This document shows, piece by piece, positions 52,851-63,739 of a stretch of DNA of 64,000 bases (its first letter is position 1; the number at the start of each line of letters is the position of its first letter). Location of the stretch: positions 2,885,001 through 2,949,000 of the forward strand of contig NZ_CP102409.1 of the NCBI RefSeq assembly GCF_024628725.1, written 5' to 3'. The DNA is from Ruegeria sp. YS9. Lineage in GTDB: Bacteria; Pseudomonadota; Alphaproteobacteria; Rhodobacterales; Rhodobacteraceae. The notes under the pieces are model-generated. The model searched no databases and was not told the origin of the DNA. It saw nothing but the letters and a program-made list of their open reading frames with translations. A program made the position numbers and the translations under genes.

Positions 52851-53786
52851 ATGACAAAACCCTTAACTTCGCATCGACCTCTGCTTGCGGTAACGCTGAA
52901 GCTGTGCGCCTTGTTCCTGTTCACGTCGATGTCCGCGCTGGTCAAAGCACTGTCGGATGAGTTCCCACCGGGCCAATTGGTGTTTTTTCGGTCCCTTTTC
53001 GCAATCCCCGTGATCATTCTTTGGCTCATCGCGCGAGGGGAGTTGTCGAAAGGCTTTGTGGTCAAGAAACCCATGGGCCATTTCTGGCGTGGCGTTCTGG
53101 GGACCAGCGCCATGGGTCTTACCTTTACCGGCCTCAGCCTGCTGCCGCTGCCCGAAGTCACCGCAATCGGCTATGCGACGCCGATCTTCACCCTGATTCT
53201 GGCCGCCGTCATGCTGGGCGAACGCATTCGGCTTATCCGTATCGGCGCTGTAGCTTTGGGTCTGCTGGGCGTCCTGATCATGATCTGGCCACGTCTTGGC
53301 ACCACCGAGATGGAGGTCGCCACCACCATCGGCGCGTTATGCGTGTTGGGCGCAACCCTCGCCCGTGCCTTCGTTCAGATCCATATCCGGCAATTGGTCA
53401 AGGTCGATCACCCTGCGGCCATCGTGTTCTATTTCTCGATGACCGCGACGCTTCTGTCCGCGCTGACAGCGTTCTGGGGATGGACGATGCCCACGTGGAA
53501 TCAGGCTCTGATCATGGTCATGATGGGCCTGATCGGCGGCGTTGCGCAGATTTTGGTCACATCCTCCTATCGGTTTGGCCAGGCCTCGATGCTGGCACCT
53601 TATGACTATGCAACCATGCTGTTTGCGATCGTGATCGGCTATGTCTGGTTCGACGAACTGCCAACGCTTGCAATCCTGATCGGGGCCGCACTGGTGATCG
53701 CAGGCAATGCTGTCGTCATCTGGCGCGAACACCAGTTGGGGCTGGAGCGCGGCAAGGTCCGGTCGGTTACGGACCCCAAAGCATGA
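52851..53786 (+). CDS. EamA/DMT-superfamily permease
   Basis: A 311-residue carrier with ten helices in two EamA repeats. It shows the group's LFLFTSMSALVKALSDEFPPGQLVFFRSLFA start and LPLPEVTAIGYATPIFTLILAAVMLGERIRL, with QASMLAPYDYATMLFAIVIGYVWFDELP in the second repeat. This is the common alphaproteobacterial DMT type with unassigned substrate. The ATG at 52851 is preferred to a TTG twelve codons upstream. Confidence 0.9.
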   Translation: MTKPLTSHRPLLAVTLKLCALFLFTSMSALVKALSDEFPPGQLVFFRSLFAIPVIILWLIARGELSKGFVVKKPMGHFWRGVLGTSAMGLTFTGLSLLPLPEVTAIGYATPIFTLILAAVMLGERIRLIRIGAVALGLLGVLIMIWPRLGTTEMEVATTIGALCVLGATLARAFVQIHIRQLVKVDHPAAIVFYFSMTATLLSALTAFWGWTMPTWNQALIMVMMGLIGGVAQILVTSSYRFGQASMLAPYDYATMLFAIVIGYVWFDELPTLAILIGAALVIAGNAVVIWREHQLGLERGKVRSVTDPKA

Positions 53787-53842
53787 CTTTACCTTTTGCA
53801 ATCTTCCCCTAGGTTGGGCCGAACAGTCAAAGAGGTTCCCAA

Positions 53843-54442
53843 ATGAGCGACGCGCAGGATCACAAGGAAAAGATGCAGAAGGTGCAGGCCCAGCACCGCA
53901 AGAAAGTGTCCGAGGCCGTGGATCCTGGCCGTGGTCTGGTCTTGATCAATACCGGCAAGGGCAAAGGCAAGTCCTCGGCCGCGTTCGGCGTGGTCATTCG
54001 CGCTTTGGGCTGGGGCCAGAAGGTTGGCGTGGTGCAGTTCATCAAGGGCAAGTGGAAAACCGGCGAGCGCCGTTTCTTCGAAGAGCGCGATCTGGTGACA
54101 TGGCATACGATGGGCGAAGGTTTTACCTGGGACACGCAGGATCGTGAGCGCGATATTGCTGCTGCCAATGCCGCCTTCGACAAGGCATGTGCCCTGATGT
54201 CCAGTGGCGAATACGATCTGGTTGTGCTGGACGAGATCAACATCGCCTTGCGCTACGAATACCTGACGGTCGAACAGGTCATCGCGGGTTTGAACGCACG
54301 CTCGGACAAGACCAGCGTATTCCTGACCGGGCGTGATGCACCGCAAGCGCTGCGTGACTATGCCGACCTGGTCACGGAAATGACCGAGGAGAAACACCCG
54401 TTCCAGGCGGGTATCAAGGCCCAGCGCGGCGTGGATTTCTGA
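53843..54442 (+). CDS. cobO: Cob(I)yrinic acid a,c-diamide adenosyltransferase
   Basis: A 199-residue CobO/BtuR-type ATP:corrinoid adenosyltransferase, adding the upper ligand during adenosylcobalamin synthesis. Walker A is NTGKGKGKSSAAFGVVIRALGWGQKVGVVQFIKG, given here only by its core GKGKGKS; DLVVLDEINIALRY and VFLTGRDAPQALRDYADLVTEM are also family motifs. It stands alone, so B12 synthesis genes must be elsewhere. No riboswitch precedes it. Confidence 0.94.
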   Translation: MSDAQDHKEKMQKVQAQHRKKVSEAVDPGRGLVLINTGKGKGKSSAAFGVVIRALGWGQKVGVVQFIKGKWKTGERRFFEERDLVTWHTMGEGFTWDTQDRERDIAAANAAFDKACALMSSGEYDLVVLDEINIALRYEYLTVEQVIAGLNARSDKTSVFLTGRDAPQALRDYADLVTEMTEEKHPFQAGIKAQRGVDF

Positions 54443-54461
54443 AGCTACGTGAGGTGTGATT

Positions 54462-54482
54462 CTGGCGGTGCGCAGCCGCCAG
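54462..54482. terminator. Hairpin between convergent cobO and acr3
   Basis: CTGGCGG-N7-CCGCCAG, a perfect 7-bp stem in the 72-base gap between the two convergent genes. It has no T-run, so termination is a guess from position. Confidence 0.45.
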
Positions 54483-54514
54483 TTATGACAGCCGTTCTGC
54501 TGCGTTGAACAATC

Positions 54515-55537
54515 CTATCGTGTCGCAGGTTCCGGAAAACGCTGGCGTGTTCGGTTGGCGAAAGCCACAAGCGACAGCATCACCGGCACTTCGACCAGGA
54601 CCCCCACAACCGTCGCCAGTGCCGCGCCTGAATGAAGACCGAACAAGCTGATTGCGACGGCAACGGCCAGTTCGAAGAAGTTCGATGTCCCGATCATGGC
54701 ACAGGGCGCTGCGATCCGGTGGGGAACCTTCAGCGCAAAAGCCGCGCCATAGGCAATGGCAAAAATACCGTAGCTTTGGATCAGAATGGGAACGGCGATC
54801 AACACGATGACCGTGGGTTTCGCCAGAATGGTCTGACCTTGCAGGCCGAACAGGATAACCACGGTTGCGATCAATCCCATGACGGACCACGGTTTCACCC
54901 GCGCTGAAAAGGCTTCTATCGCCTGTTTAGAGCCTAATCTGCGGCGGGTGATCAACCCGGCGATTAGCGGCAGCACCACATAAAGGACCGTGGCCAAAAC
55001 CAAAGTCTGCCATGGCACTTCGATGTCAGTGACCCCCAGCAAAAAGGCCACGATCGGCGCAAATGCCACGACCATGATCAGATCATTGACCGAGACCTGA
55101 ACCAGGGTGTAGGTCGCGTCGCCTTTGGTCAGTTGCGACCACACGAACACCATGGCGGTACAAGGGGCGGCCCCCAGCAGGATCAGACCGGCGGTGTATT
55201 GCGCAGCATCTTCGGGCGCGATCCAGGGCGCGAAGACATAGTCGAAAAACAGAACGGCCAGCAGTGCCATGGTGAAAGGTTTTATCAGCCAGTTCACCAC
55301 CAGCGTCACAATCAGACCACGCGGCTGGCGGGCAACCCCGGCGACTGCACCGAAATCGACGTTGACCATCATCGGATAGACCATTGCCCAGATCAGCACC
55401 GCCACCACCAGGTTGACGCTGGCAACTTCGGCGCTTGCCACCAGTTGCACCAGCCCCGGCGCGGCCAGTCCGATCAGGACACCACCGATCATCGCAAGTG
55501 CAACCCAGATCGTGAGATACCGTTCAAAAATGCTCAT
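54515..55537 (-). CDS. acr3: Arsenite efflux permease ACR3
   Basis: A 340-residue membrane protein with ten helices of the ACR3 (BART) family, which exports As(III). The essential Cys is in [15 protein letters not shown], and [13 protein letters not shown] and [14 protein letters not shown] match the family's other conserved helices. The true start is the ATG at 55537, overlapping the arsJ stop by four bases; the longer open frame upstream is the arsJ gene in another frame. It is the last gene of the arsenic operon. Confidence 0.94.
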   Translation of the reverse strand: MSIFERYLTIWVALAMIGGVLIGLAAPGLVQLVASAEVASVNLVVAVLIWAMVYPMMVNVDFGAVAGVARQPRGLIVTLVVNWLIKPFTMALLAVLFFDYVFAPWIAPEDAAQYTAGLILLGAAPCTAMVFVWSQLTKGDATYTLVQVSVNDLIMVVAFAPIVAFLLGVTDIEVPWQTLVLATVLYVVLPLIAGLITRRRLGSKQAIEAFSARVKPWSVMGLIATVVILFGLQGQTILAKPTVIVLIAVPILIQSYGIFAIAYGAAFALKVPHRIAAPCAMIGTSNFFELAVAVAISLFGLHSGAALATVVGVLVEVPVMLSLVAFANRTRQRFPEPATR

Positions 55538-56799
55538 GATAACGCCTCGGAAGTTTGATCCATAAGTTTGGCGGACGTCAGCGCAGCAAGGCCAACCATC
55601 ACGGCCGCCGTGCCCAGCACCAGGGGCAGCCCCCCGACCTGATAGGTCAGGCCGGACAAAACGGTTCCGGCCAACCGCCCCGTCGCATTTGCCATATAGT
55701 AAAAGCCGACATCCATCGTCACACGCTCGGACCGGGTGAAGGCAAGGATCAGATAGGAATGCAGCGATGAGTTGACCGCGAAGATCGCACCAAAGACCAA
55801 AAGCCCGGCGACAAGCGTCAGGGTCAGCCAGGTCTCGGGCCCATTTGACAGCAAAACAGCCAGTGTCAGAGCCGCAGGAACACAAAACAGGATCGCCGCC
55901 CATCTGCGTGCGGCGCGGATCAGATCACCTTCGGTTCGATCTGACGCACGAAGAATCCTTGGCGCGTTGGCTTGCACGGCGCCATAGAGGATGATCCACA
56001 CAGCCATGAATGTTCCGATCATGAAGAACGCGGCCCGATTGCCCTCTTCGGTGCCATCTGAAAGAACAGCATAGAAATAGATCGGGATGCCGACCACGAA
56101 CCAGACGTCCCGCGCGCCGAACAGGAAGACACGCGCCGCGGACAACCAGTTCACATTCGCGGATTTTGAAAAAACCTCAGAGAGTTTTGCACCCTTGCGC
56201 CCCTTCGGCAGGCCCTCTGGCATGAACAGCATCACTGCGACCAGAATCACCGCCAGAACGGCGGCCATGGCAAGCACTGCCGGTAGGAAGCCCAGCGTTG
56301 CAAGCATGGCTGCACCCAACAGGAATCCCAGCCCTTTGACCGCGTTTTTCGAACCCGTCAGAACCGCAACCCACCGAAACAACGCGCCTCCTTCGGATGG
56401 AGCCAGCAATTTGACCGCCGATTTCGAAGACATCTTGGCCAGATCCTTGGCCACTCCGCTGGCCCCTTGCACGATCATCACAAAAGTGACCGAAGCCGCG
56501 ACGGTCCAGTTCGGGTCAAGCTGCGTCATGGCAAGCAACGCGACAATCTGCACCCCCAGCCCCGCATAGAGGGTCGAGGTCAGCCCGAACCGCGCGGCGA
56601 TCCAACCGGCAGACAGGTTGGTGACTATCCCGGCGACTTCATAGAGCACAAACAGATAGGCAAGCTGAACCGGCGAGAAACCCAGGGTGTGAAAGTGCAA
56701 CAGCACCAGCATCCTGAGCGCCCCGTCGGTCAGCATGAAGGCCCAATAGGCAGCCGTGACCGCGATATAGGCCGACAGTCCTGCGGGCCGTTGCCTCAC
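55534..56799 (-). CDS. arsJ: Organoarsenical efflux MFS transporter ArsJ
   Basis: A 421-residue MFS carrier with about twelve helices ([21 protein letters not shown] near the N-terminus, [15 protein letters not shown], and [20 protein letters not shown]). ArsJ exports 1-arseno-3-phosphoglycerate made by the neighbouring GAPDH, giving arsenate resistance as the product breaks down outside. The GTG at 56799 overlaps the GAPDH stop as GTGA; the longer frame runs back into that gene. Confidence 0.92.
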   Translation of the reverse strand: MRQRPAGLSAYIAVTAAYWAFMLTDGALRMLVLLHFHTLGFSPVQLAYLFVLYEVAGIVTNLSAGWIAARFGLTSTLYAGLGVQIVALLAMTQLDPNWTVAASVTFVMIVQGASGVAKDLAKMSSKSAVKLLAPSEGGALFRWVAVLTGSKNAVKGLGFLLGAAMLATLGFLPAVLAMAAVLAVILVAVMLFMPEGLPKGRKGAKLSEVFSKSANVNWLSAARVFLFGARDVWFVVGIPIYFYAVLSDGTEEGNRAAFFMIGTFMAVWIILYGAVQANAPRILRASDRTEGDLIRAARRWAAILFCVPAALTLAVLLSNGPETWLTLTLVAGLLVFGAIFAVNSSLHSYLILAFTRSERVTMDVGFYYMANATGRLAGTVLSGLTYQVGGLPLVLGTAAVMVGLAALTSAKLMDQTSEALS

Positions 56800-57794
56800 A
56801 ATGATGCCCCGACCATCAATGCGACATCCACCAGCCGGTGCGCATAGCCCATCTCGTTGTCGTACCACGCATAGATTTTCACCTGCGTCCCGTTCACAAC
56901 CATGGTCGAGGGCGCATCGACGATCGAAGAGCGTTCGTCATTGGTATAATCGGTGGACACCAGCGGACGCGTCTCATATCCCAAAATGCCCTTCAGTTCA
57001 CCCTCGGCAGCGGTTTTGAAGAAGGCGTTGACCTCTTCAACCGTGGTTTCACGCTCAACCTCGAACACGCAATCGGTCAGCGAGGCGTTCAGCAATGGCA
57101 CCCGAACCGCGTGGCCGTTCAAACGACCTTTGAGTTCCGGATAGATCAGCGTGATGGCCGTGGCCGAGCCGGTCGTGGTCGGGATCAGAGAGTTCAGGGC
57201 CGAGCGTGCGCGCCTGAGGTCCTTGGCAGGCCGGTCCACGATTGTCTGCGTATTGGTTACGTCGTGAATCGTCGTCATCGATCCATGGCGGATGCCCAGG
57301 TTTTCGTGAATGACCTTTACGACAGGCGCAAGACAGTTTGTCGTGCACGAGGCCGCCGTCACGATCCTATGCGCCGCAGGGTCGTAAGTTTCGTCATTTA
57401 CACCCATGACGATATTGGCCGTCGGCCCGTCCTTGACCGGAGCAGAGACAACAACCTTCTTTACCCCAGCGTCAAAATACGGTGCCAGCTTCGCTTCGGT
57501 CTTGAACACGCCGGTACAGTCGATCACCACGTCAACACCGTCCAGCGGCAACGCGCTCAGGTCTTTGGTGCCAATGAATGGCAGACGGGTTCCGTTGACC
57601 GTGATGCTGTCTGCGTCATGGTCGAATTCCGCGTCCCAGCGCCCATGCACGGTGTCGAATTCCAGCAGATGCGCATGCATCTCGGGATCACCGACGGCAT
57701 CGTTGATCCAGGCAATCTTTGCGCCTTTTTCAAGCAAGGGCTTCAGGGCCAGTTTTCCCATACGGCCAAGGCCGTTCAGTGCGTAGGTGGTCAT
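56796..57794 (-). CDS. gapdh: ArsJ-associated glyceraldehyde-3-phosphate dehydrogenase
   Basis: A 332-residue NAD-dependent GAPDH. NAD site [16 protein letters not shown], catalytic Cys in [12 protein letters not shown], and the C-terminal [14 protein letters not shown] are intact. In ars operons this enzyme uses arsenate in place of phosphate to form 1-arseno-3-phosphoglycerate for ArsJ. It replaces the usual NGFGRIG with NGLGRMG, a divergence fitting a specialised copy rather than the glycolytic gap. Four-base overlaps join it to arsR-arsC and arsJ. Confidence 0.93.
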   Translation of the reverse strand: MTTYALNGLGRMGKLALKPLLEKGAKIAWINDAVGDPEMHAHLLEFDTVHGRWDAEFDHDADSITVNGTRLPFIGTKDLSALPLDGVDVVIDCTGVFKTEAKLAPYFDAGVKKVVVSAPVKDGPTANIVMGVNDETYDPAAHRIVTAASCTTNCLAPVVKVIHENLGIRHGSMTTIHDVTNTQTIVDRPAKDLRRARSALNSLIPTTTGSATAITLIYPELKGRLNGHAVRVPLLNASLTDCVFEVERETTVEEVNAFFKTAAEGELKGILGYETRPLVSTDYTNDERSSIVDAPSTMVVNGTQVKIYAWYDNEMGYAHRLVDVALMVGASL

Positions 57795-58618
57795 TTCGTT
57801 TCCTCGGTAGGCGTACGCCCGATTTCATCGACGGCGGATTGCAATGCGATCCGGTCAAGGCTTTCGACCGGCAATGATGAAAAGGCCTGAATTCGACGCT
57901 TCAGTGCGCCATAGGCGGTTTGAAAGGCCAGGCTTTTCTCGGCGTCGGTGCCTTCGGCCTTGACCGGGTCTTCCACGCCCCAATGGCCACTTATCGGTTG
58001 GCCCTCCCAAGCCGGGCATTCCTCGTTGGCGGCCTGATTGCAGACAGTAAAGACAAAATCCATGGCAGGTGCTTCCGGCACCGAAAACTCGGACAGAGTC
58101 TTCGGCCGCAGGGCCGAGATATCGTGCCCCTTGTCGCGCAGAACCTGCACCGCAAAGGGATTGAGTTCTGAACTGGGCCGTGTCCCGGCCGAATAGACGT
58201 TGAACCGGTCGCCGCCGATCTCTCGCAGCAAGGATTCGGCAAAAATCGAACGTGCGGAGTTTCCGGAACAGATGAACAGCACATTGAACTTTCGGTTCGT
58301 CGCGGTGTCTTTGGGAAAGGGCATGCAGATATCCGGGCGGCCACGGCAGCAATCCACGATCAGGAAATCGAGCATTTTCTGCACATTCTTCATTTCAATC
58401 GAATAGAGCAGAGACGTCCCGGATCGTTCCTGTTTCACCAATCCCGACCGCTGCAAAGCACTCAGGTAGTTCGACATGGTGCTGGGTTTGATATCCAGCT
58501 CCGCCGCCAGCTCGCCCGCGGGAATCCTGTCAGGAAACCGTCGCATCAACATGCGAAACACGGTGATGCGCTGCGGGTGGCCAAGAATGGTCAATTGATC
58601 GGTTATCTGTTCTATCAT
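57791..58618 (-). CDS. ArsR repressor fused to LMW-phosphatase-type arsenate reductase
   Basis: A 275-residue fusion. Residues 1 to about 95 form an ArsR/SmtB winged helix ([44 protein letters not shown]) with a CC pair near residue 89 that may sense arsenite. Residues about 110-240 form an ArsC of the low-molecular-weight phosphatase fold, with [17 protein letters not shown] (C-x5-R-S loop) and [14 protein letters not shown]. The protein could both control and reduce arsenate. It is the first gene of the arsRC-gapdh-arsJ-acr3 operon and has an inverted repeat at its start. Confidence 0.93.
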   Translation of the reverse strand: MIEQITDQLTILGHPQRITVFRMLMRRFPDRIPAGELAAELDIKPSTMSNYLSALQRSGLVKQERSGTSLLYSIEMKNVQKMLDFLIVDCCRGRPDICMPFPKDTATNRKFNVLFICSGNSARSIFAESLLREIGGDRFNVYSAGTRPSSELNPFAVQVLRDKGHDISALRPKTLSEFSVPEAPAMDFVFTVCNQAANEECPAWEGQPISGHWGVEDPVKAEGTDAEKSLAFQTAYGALKRRIQAFSSLPVESLDRIALQSAVDEIGRTPTEETK

Positions 58619-58638
58619 ATTTCATGAATTATTGAAAT
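58619..58638 (-). promoter_or_regulatory. Probable ArsR operator
   Basis: ATTTCA-N8-TGAAAT lies immediately before the arsR-arsC start codon in an AT-rich patch. An ArsR dimer bound there would block transcription or translation initiation of the arsenic operon. Confidence 0.6.
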
Positions 58639-58853
58639 ATATAGAGTGAGTCAATTTCATTCCGCGTCGTCACAAAAAATTCACGGACCAGAGCGCCAAT
58701 TTGAAAGGTTGGCCGCAGGCTTTCGGCTCACAACTTGAGGCCCGACCGTGCTGAACAAGGCCGAAACGGTTACAACCGGGCTTGCAGGCGCCAGACTGAC
58801 GGTTTAAACGAAGCTTCGCATCCGGTCATAATCAATTCCGTATGACCTACGGT

Positions 58854-58929
58854 GCCGCTGTAGCTCAGCTGGTAGAGCACGTCATTCGTAATGATGGGGT
58901 CGGGGGTTCGAGTCCCTTCAGCGGCACCA
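58854..58929 (+). tRNA. tRNA-Thr (CGT)
   Basis: Acceptor stem GCCGCTG/CAGCGGC, D-arm GCTCAGCTGGTAGAGC, anticodon loop TTCGTAA (anticodon CGT), T-loop TTCGAGT, and encoded CCA at 58927-58929. Confidence 0.97.
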
Positions 58930-58991
58930 GATTAATCCAGGTCAAGCGGAATTCGGCCCTCCCAACGCCTGATGCCCTGCCGACAGGCACG

Positions 58992-60920
58992 CTAAGCGCG
59001 TTTCTCTCCGATCGAGGCGACGCCCAGAACATCCAGAACTTTCGCTTCGATATGCTCGGCATTCATACCGGCCACCGCATACATGTCCGCGGGGCTGGCT
59101 TGATCGATGAAGATATCAGGCAAAACCATCGAGCGGTATTTCAGCCCCCGATCAAATACACCTTCATCCGCCAAAAGCTGAGCGACATGGCTGCCAAAAC
59201 CGCCAACGGCCCCTTCTTCGATGGTGATCAACGCCTCGTGGCGGGACGCCAGATCCAGGATCAGGTCGCGATCAAGAGGTTTGGCAAAACGAGCATCGGC
59301 AATCGTGGGCGTTATGCCTTTGGCTGCAAGGGATTCCGCCGCCTTCTGAACCTCTGCCAGACGTGTACCGAATGAAAGCAGAGCCACCCGCGCACCTTCC
59401 CGGATAACGCGGCCCTTGCCGATTTTCAGAACCTCGCCGCGTTCGGGCAAGTCGACCCCGACACCTTCGCCGCGCGGATAGCGGAACGCAATGGGGCCTT
59501 CGTCATGCGCGGCGGCGGTCGCCACCATATGCATCAGCTCGGCCTCGTCAGCGGCAGCCATGACGACCATACCGGGCAGGTTGGCCAAATAGGCAATGTC
59601 GAACGACCCCGCATGGGTGGCGCCGTCAGCCCCGACCAACCCTGCCCTGTCGATTGCAAAACGTACGGGCAGGCGCTGAATCGCCACGTCATGTACCACC
59701 TGGTCGTAACCACGCTGGAGAAAGGTCGAATACATTGCGCAGAACGGCTTCATTCCTCCTGCGGCAAGCGCAGCCGAAAACGTCACGCCGTGCTGTTCGG
59801 CAATCGCCACATCAAAGCAACGTGACGGATAGCGCTCGGCAAACAGGTTCAGGCCAGTTCCGTCGGGCATGGCAGCGGTCACGGCAACGATCTTGTCATC
59901 AAGCGCGGCCTCATCCACCAGCGCCTTGCCAAATACAGACGTATAAGAGGGCGCGTTTGAAGGTGCCTTCTTTTGTTCCCCAGTCACCACATCGAACTTG
60001 GCCGTGGCATGACCTTTGTCGCGGGCCTGCTCGGCAGGGGCATAGCCCTTGCCTTTTTTTGTCAATACATGGATCAGAATCGGCCCGGTTGCCCGTGATT
60101 TGACCGTACGCAGAACCGGCAGCAGCTGGTCCATGTCATGGCCATCTATCGGGCCGAGATAGGAAAACCCAAGCTCTTCGAACAGCGTGCCGCCCACCGC
60201 CATGCCTTTCAACATCTCCTTGGCGCGCTTGGCGCCCTCCCGGAATGGCTCGGGCAGCAACGAGACAGCGCCTTTGGCAGCAGCTTTCAGATCGTGAAAC
60301 GGTTCTTCGCTATAAATACGCGACAAATAGCTGGACAACGCACCAACTGGCGGCGCGATGCTCATCTCGTTGTCGTTCAGAATGACGATCAGACGCTTTT
60401 TCAGGTGGCCTGCATTGTTCATCGCCTCAAAAGCCATGCCCGCAGACATCGAGCCATCGCCGATCACCGCAATTGCGTCGCCCAACCCTTCGGGCGTTAC
60501 ACCCCCCAGATCCCGTGCGACAGCAAAACCCAAAGCAGCGCTGATCGACGTGCTGGAATGCGCCGCGCCAAATGGGTCATAGGGGCTTTCGCTGCGCTTG
60601 GTGAAGCCGCTGAGGCCATCCTTCATGCGCAATGTGCGGATGCGATCACGTCGTTCGGTCAGGATTTTGTGCGGATAACACTGATGACCCACATCCCAGA
60701 TGATCTTGTCTCGGGGCGTATCAAATACGGCGTGCAACGCGGTGGTCAGTTCAACAACCCCCAAGCCGGCCCCCAGATGCCCGCCGGTCACGGCAACCGC
60801 CGAAATGGTTTCGGCCCGCAACTCCTGTGCGACCTGGTGCAGTTGTGCGTCCGAGAACTGCTTGAGATCCGCAGGGCGGTTCACAAGATCCAGCAGGGGC
60901 GTATTGGGGCGGTCAGACAT
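58992..60920 (-). CDS. dxs: 1-deoxy-D-xylulose-5-phosphate synthase
   Basis: A 642-residue thiamine-diphosphate enzyme, the first step of the MEP isoprenoid route. ThDP and Mg site: [21 protein letters not shown]-terminal hallmarks are [16 protein letters not shown] and [20 protein letters not shown] [18 protein letters not shown]. The transketolase central domain contains [21 protein letters not shown], and [21 protein letters not shown] is also conserved. The ATG at 60920 ([11 protein letters not shown]) is preferred to a TTG 11 codons upstream. It is last in the deacetylase-xseB-ispA-dxs operon. Confidence 0.97.
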   Translation of the reverse strand: MSDRPNTPLLDLVNRPADLKQFSDAQLHQVAQELRAETISAVAVTGGHLGAGLGVVELTTALHAVFDTPRDKIIWDVGHQCYPHKILTERRDRIRTLRMKDGLSGFTKRSESPYDPFGAAHSSTSISAALGFAVARDLGGVTPEGLGDAIAVIGDGSMSAGMAFEAMNNAGHLKKRLIVILNDNEMSIAPPVGALSSYLSRIYSEEPFHDLKAAAKGAVSLLPEPFREGAKRAKEMLKGMAVGGTLFEELGFSYLGPIDGHDMDQLLPVLRTVKSRATGPILIHVLTKKGKGYAPAEQARDKGHATAKFDVVTGEQKKAPSNAPSYTSVFGKALVDEAALDDKIVAVTAAMPDGTGLNLFAERYPSRCFDVAIAEQHGVTFSAALAAGGMKPFCAMYSTFLQRGYDQVVHDVAIQRLPVRFAIDRAGLVGADGATHAGSFDIAYLANLPGMVVMAAADEAELMHMVATAAAHDEGPIAFRYPRGEGVGVDLPERGEVLKIGKGRVIREGARVALLSFGTRLAEVQKAAESLAAKGITPTIADARFAKPLDRDLILDLASRHEALITIEEGAVGGFGSHVAQLLADEGVFDRGLKYRSMVLPDIFIDQASPADMYAVAGMNAEHIEAKVLDVLGVASIGEKRA

Positions 60921-60936
60921 GTGGCGCGTTCCTGGC

Positions 60937-61803
60937 TTAGCTGTCCCGGGCAATAACGAAGCGGGCGGCTTCCTTCAAGGTTTCCGCCTTCGGACCAAAC
61001 CCGTCCAAAGCGGCGCAGGCCTGATCCACCAGCTCACTTGCACGGGCTTTGGCAGCAGGCAGACCCAAAAGCGAAACAAAAGTGGCTTTCCCTGCCTCGG
61101 TATCCTTTTGCAACCGCTTGCCCGCCTTTTGGGCATCGCCTTCGATATCAAGGATGTCATCTGCAATCTGAAAAGCAAGACCCATCGCCCGGGCATATCG
61201 GCGCAACGGGTCAGGATCGGATCGGGCCATAACGGCGCCAACGCAGGCTGACCACTCGATCAGGGCGCCTGTCTTGCCGGCCTGAAGACGCGTGATTTCG
61301 TCCAGCGACAGCGGTTCGGCGGCCGTTTCCGCCGCAATGTCCAACGCCTGTCCCAGCACCATACCTTGTGCACCGCTGGCTTTGGCAAGGGTCAGGGCAA
61401 GGTCTGCGCGAATGTCTGCGGCCCCAACCTGCGAGCAGGTGCAAAGTTCAAAAGCAAGCGTCTGAAGGGCATCTCCGGCCAGAACAGCCGTGCCTTCATC
61501 CCACTCTACGTGAACGGTGGGCCGCCCGCGGCGCAGGTCATCGTCATCCATGCAGGGCAGGTCGTCATGCACCAGGGAATAAGCGTGCAGCGCCTCTATG
61601 GCGGTGGCCGGCCAGATCGCCCGGTCTTCTTCAACATCATGCAGTCGGGCACTTTCCAATGCCAGAAACCCGCGCAACCGCTTTCCGCCTCGGGTGGCAT
61701 ATGCCATGGCCCGGGTGACATCCACGTCTGCAAAAGCGCCAAAAACCAGATCAAAATGGCTTTGAATGCTGGCAGCATCCTGCGCAAGTCTTTCGGGGAA
61801 CAT
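60937..61803 (-). CDS. ispA: Farnesyl (polyprenyl) diphosphate synthase
   Basis: A 288-residue trans-prenyltransferase making farnesyl diphosphate from IPP and DMAPP/GPP. The two Asp-rich motifs are [17 protein letters not shown] (first) and [13 protein letters not shown] (second), with the KTGALI element between. Two residues in the first motif interval are typical of bacterial short-chain synthases. Its ATG directly follows the xseB stop (TGAATG), and it lies 16 bases upstream of dxs. Confidence 0.95.
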   Translation of the reverse strand: MFPERLAQDAASIQSHFDLVFGAFADVDVTRAMAYATRGGKRLRGFLALESARLHDVEEDRAIWPATAIEALHAYSLVHDDLPCMDDDDLRRGRPTVHVEWDEGTAVLAGDALQTLAFELCTCSQVGAADIRADLALTLAKASGAQGMVLGQALDIAAETAAEPLSLDEITRLQAGKTGALIEWSACVGAVMARSDPDPLRRYARAMGLAFQIADDILDIEGDAQKAGKRLQKDTEAGKATFVSLLGLPAAKARASELVDQACAALDGFGPKAETLKEAARFVIARDS

Positions 61804-62046
61804 TCACATACCTTCGACAGGCGTCGTACCGGTCGGCTGCCCACCGGCGTCCAGAGTGATCGCTGCGACTTTTTCTTCCGCGCGCTTCAACTCGTCCTCG
61901 CACCGCTTTTTCAGCGCCGCGCCGCGCTCGTACAGCGCAATTGATTGATCCAGCGCAACGTCGCCACGTTCCAGCTGGCCGACTACGGCTTCAAGTTCTT
62001 TCATCGCCTGTTCGAATGTCATCTGGTCTACGGGGATCTCGGTCAT
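61804..62046 (-). CDS. xseB: Exodeoxyribonuclease VII small subunit
   Basis: An 80-residue helical protein (MTFEQAMKELEAVVGQLERGDVALDQSIALYERGAALKKRCEDEL, summarised by its motif LExIVxxLExG and LYExG). It pairs with the large XseA subunit, not in this window. It overlaps the deacetylase gene by four bases upstream and touches ispA downstream, the usual alphaproteobacterial order. Confidence 0.93.
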   Translation of the reverse strand: MTEIPVDQMTFEQAMKELEAVVGQLERGDVALDQSIALYERGAALKKRCEDELKRAEEKVAAITLDAGGQPTGTTPVEGM

Positions 62047-62969
62047 CGGGCTGCCTTTATCAATTCTTCCACATGGGCGCGTGTGGCCTGGGCCAGTGCG
62101 TTCAGATCATACCCGCCTTCCAGAGTCGAGACGATACGACCGCCGCAAACCTCGTCGGCAATTCTGCACAGCTCGGCGGTGATCCAGGCAAAATCATCAG
62201 TAGCCCAGTTCAGATTGGCAAGCGGGTCGTCCTGATGGGCATCGAACCCGGCGGAAATGATAATCAGTTCCGGCCTGAAGGCCCGCAAGCGCGGAAAGGC
62301 CTTTGTTTCATAGGCGGCACGCATCTCGGCGCCGCCACTTCCGGGCGCCAGTGGGATGTTGAGAACCGTATCATGAACACCCGTTTCCTCGGGCCGGCCC
62401 GATCCGGGCCACAAAGGCATCTGCTGGCTGGTTATCACCAAGGCCCGCGCTTCATCCCACAACAGGTCCTGGGTTCCATTGCCATGATGCACGTCGAAAT
62501 CGACCACGGCCACGCGTTTCAAACCGTGATGGTCCAGCGCATGTTTCGCCGCCAATGCTGCATTTCCAAACAGGCAGAAGCCCATGGCCGTTTCGGATTC
62601 CGCATGATGCCCCGGCGGGCGAATGGCACAGAACGCGTTCGACGCTTCACCGCCCAATACCAGATCAACGGCCCGCACCGCCGCACCCGCCGCGCGGTAG
62701 GCTGCGTCCACCGATCCCGGAGACAGGAACGTATCCCCGTCGATCTGGGCGAACCCGTCCGCAGGGCGCGCGGCTCGAATGTCTCGAATATAACTCTCTG
62801 GATGAATCCGCAGAAGATCGTCATCCGCAGCCAGCGGAGCCGTCACCCGCTTCAGCTCCAGCACTTCCAATGCATGCAGAATATGCTCCAGCCGCGCCAC
62901 CCTCTCCGGGTGCCCGTCAGGTGTCACATGGCCCAGACAATCGGCATGGGTCAAAAGGGCAGTTGTCAT
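62043..62969 (-). CDS. Histone deacetylase family (acetylpolyamine amidohydrolase-like) protein
   Basis: A 308-residue zinc hydrolase of the class II HDAC fold: AIRPPGHHAESETAMGFCLFGNAALAAK with the catalytic His pair, VVDFDVHHGNGTQDL with zinc-binding Asp and His, and IISAGFDAHQDDPLANLN with the second Asp. Bacterial members deacetylate small molecules such as acetylpolyamines or acetoin-related compounds. It is first in the xseB-ispA-dxs operon, a conserved but unexplained linkage in alphaproteobacteria. Confidence 0.93.
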   Translation of the reverse strand: MTTALLTHADCLGHVTPDGHPERVARLEHILHALEVLELKRVTAPLAADDDLLRIHPESYIRDIRAARPADGFAQIDGDTFLSPGSVDAAYRAAGAAVRAVDLVLGGEASNAFCAIRPPGHHAESETAMGFCLFGNAALAAKHALDHHGLKRVAVVDFDVHHGNGTQDLLWDEARALVITSQQMPLWPGSGRPEETGVHDTVLNIPLAPGSGGAEMRAAYETKAFPRLRAFRPELIIISAGFDAHQDDPLANLNWATDDFAWITAELCRIADEVCGGRIVSTLEGGYDLNALAQATRAHVEELIKAAR

Positions 62970-63037
62970 TGGGATCCCATCTTCATCTGGCTACAAATAT
63001 CCTCGCCGAAGGCCAAAAAACGCCGCGCAGCGGCATC

Positions 63038-63739
63038 TCAGTCCGGCGCAAGCATATACCCTGCGCCCCGCACAGTCTGCAAATAGCGTGGCTGCTTGGG
63101 GTCCTGTTCGATTTTGCGTCGAAGGCGCGTGATCTGTACATCCACAGCGCGCTCCTGCGCCTGGCCCTTGTCGCGCCCCAGATCCTCGACCAGCTTGGCG
63201 CGGCTGATCGGCTCTCCGGGCTGGGCCGAGAATATCTTCATCAACTGGCTTTCGGTTGCGGTCAGACGGACCGGGTCTTCGCCCTGCCACATCTCGCCGC
63301 GTTCAATGTCATAGCGGATGGGCCCGAGATACAGGATCTTCGCCGTGGTTTCTTCTGCCGGCGTTTCCGGCATCCGGCGCAGGATCGCGTTGATCCGCAA
63401 CAGCAGCTCTTTCGGCTCGAACGGTTTTGCCAGGTAATCATCCGCCCCGGCCTCGAGGCCCGCGATCCGGTGTTCCGTCTCACCCTTTGCGGTCAGCAGC
63501 AGGATCGGTGTCGTATGCGTTTCCCGCAAAGCACGGGTCAGGCTGACACCATCCTCGCCCGGCATCATCACATCCATGACGATCATGTCGAAATCCAACC
63601 CCGACAATACGCGCCGCGCGTGGGCTGCATCCCGTGCCGCCGTAACCAGAAACCCATTGCGCATCAGAAACTTCTTGAGCAGATCGCGAATGCGCTCGTC
63701 ATCATCGACAATCAGAAGATGGGCATCCATTTCGCTCAT
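63038..63739 (-). CDS. petR: OmpR-family response regulator (PetR-like)
   Basis: A 233-residue response regulator. The receiver domain (about 6-120) has acidic pocket DDDE, phospho-Asp in IVMDVMMPGEDG, conserved Thr in LLLTAKG and Lys in YLAKPFEPKEL. The C-terminal winged helix (about 135-231) has QERAVDVQITRLRRKIEQDP and ends RGAGYMLAPD. It overlaps the MarR-type gene by four bases, the petP-petR arrangement of Rhodobacter capsulatus, where PetR is required for bc1 synthesis. No histidine kinase gene is seen. Confidence 0.88.
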   Translation of the reverse strand: MSEMDAHLLIVDDDERIRDLLKKFLMRNGFLVTAARDAAHARRVLSGLDFDMIVMDVMMPGEDGVSLTRALRETHTTPILLLTAKGETEHRIAGLEAGADDYLAKPFEPKELLLRINAILRRMPETPAEETTAKILYLGPIRYDIERGEMWQGEDPVRLTATESQLMKIFSAQPGEPISRAKLVEDLGRDKGQAQERAVDVQITRLRRKIEQDPKQPRYLQTVRGAGYMLAPD

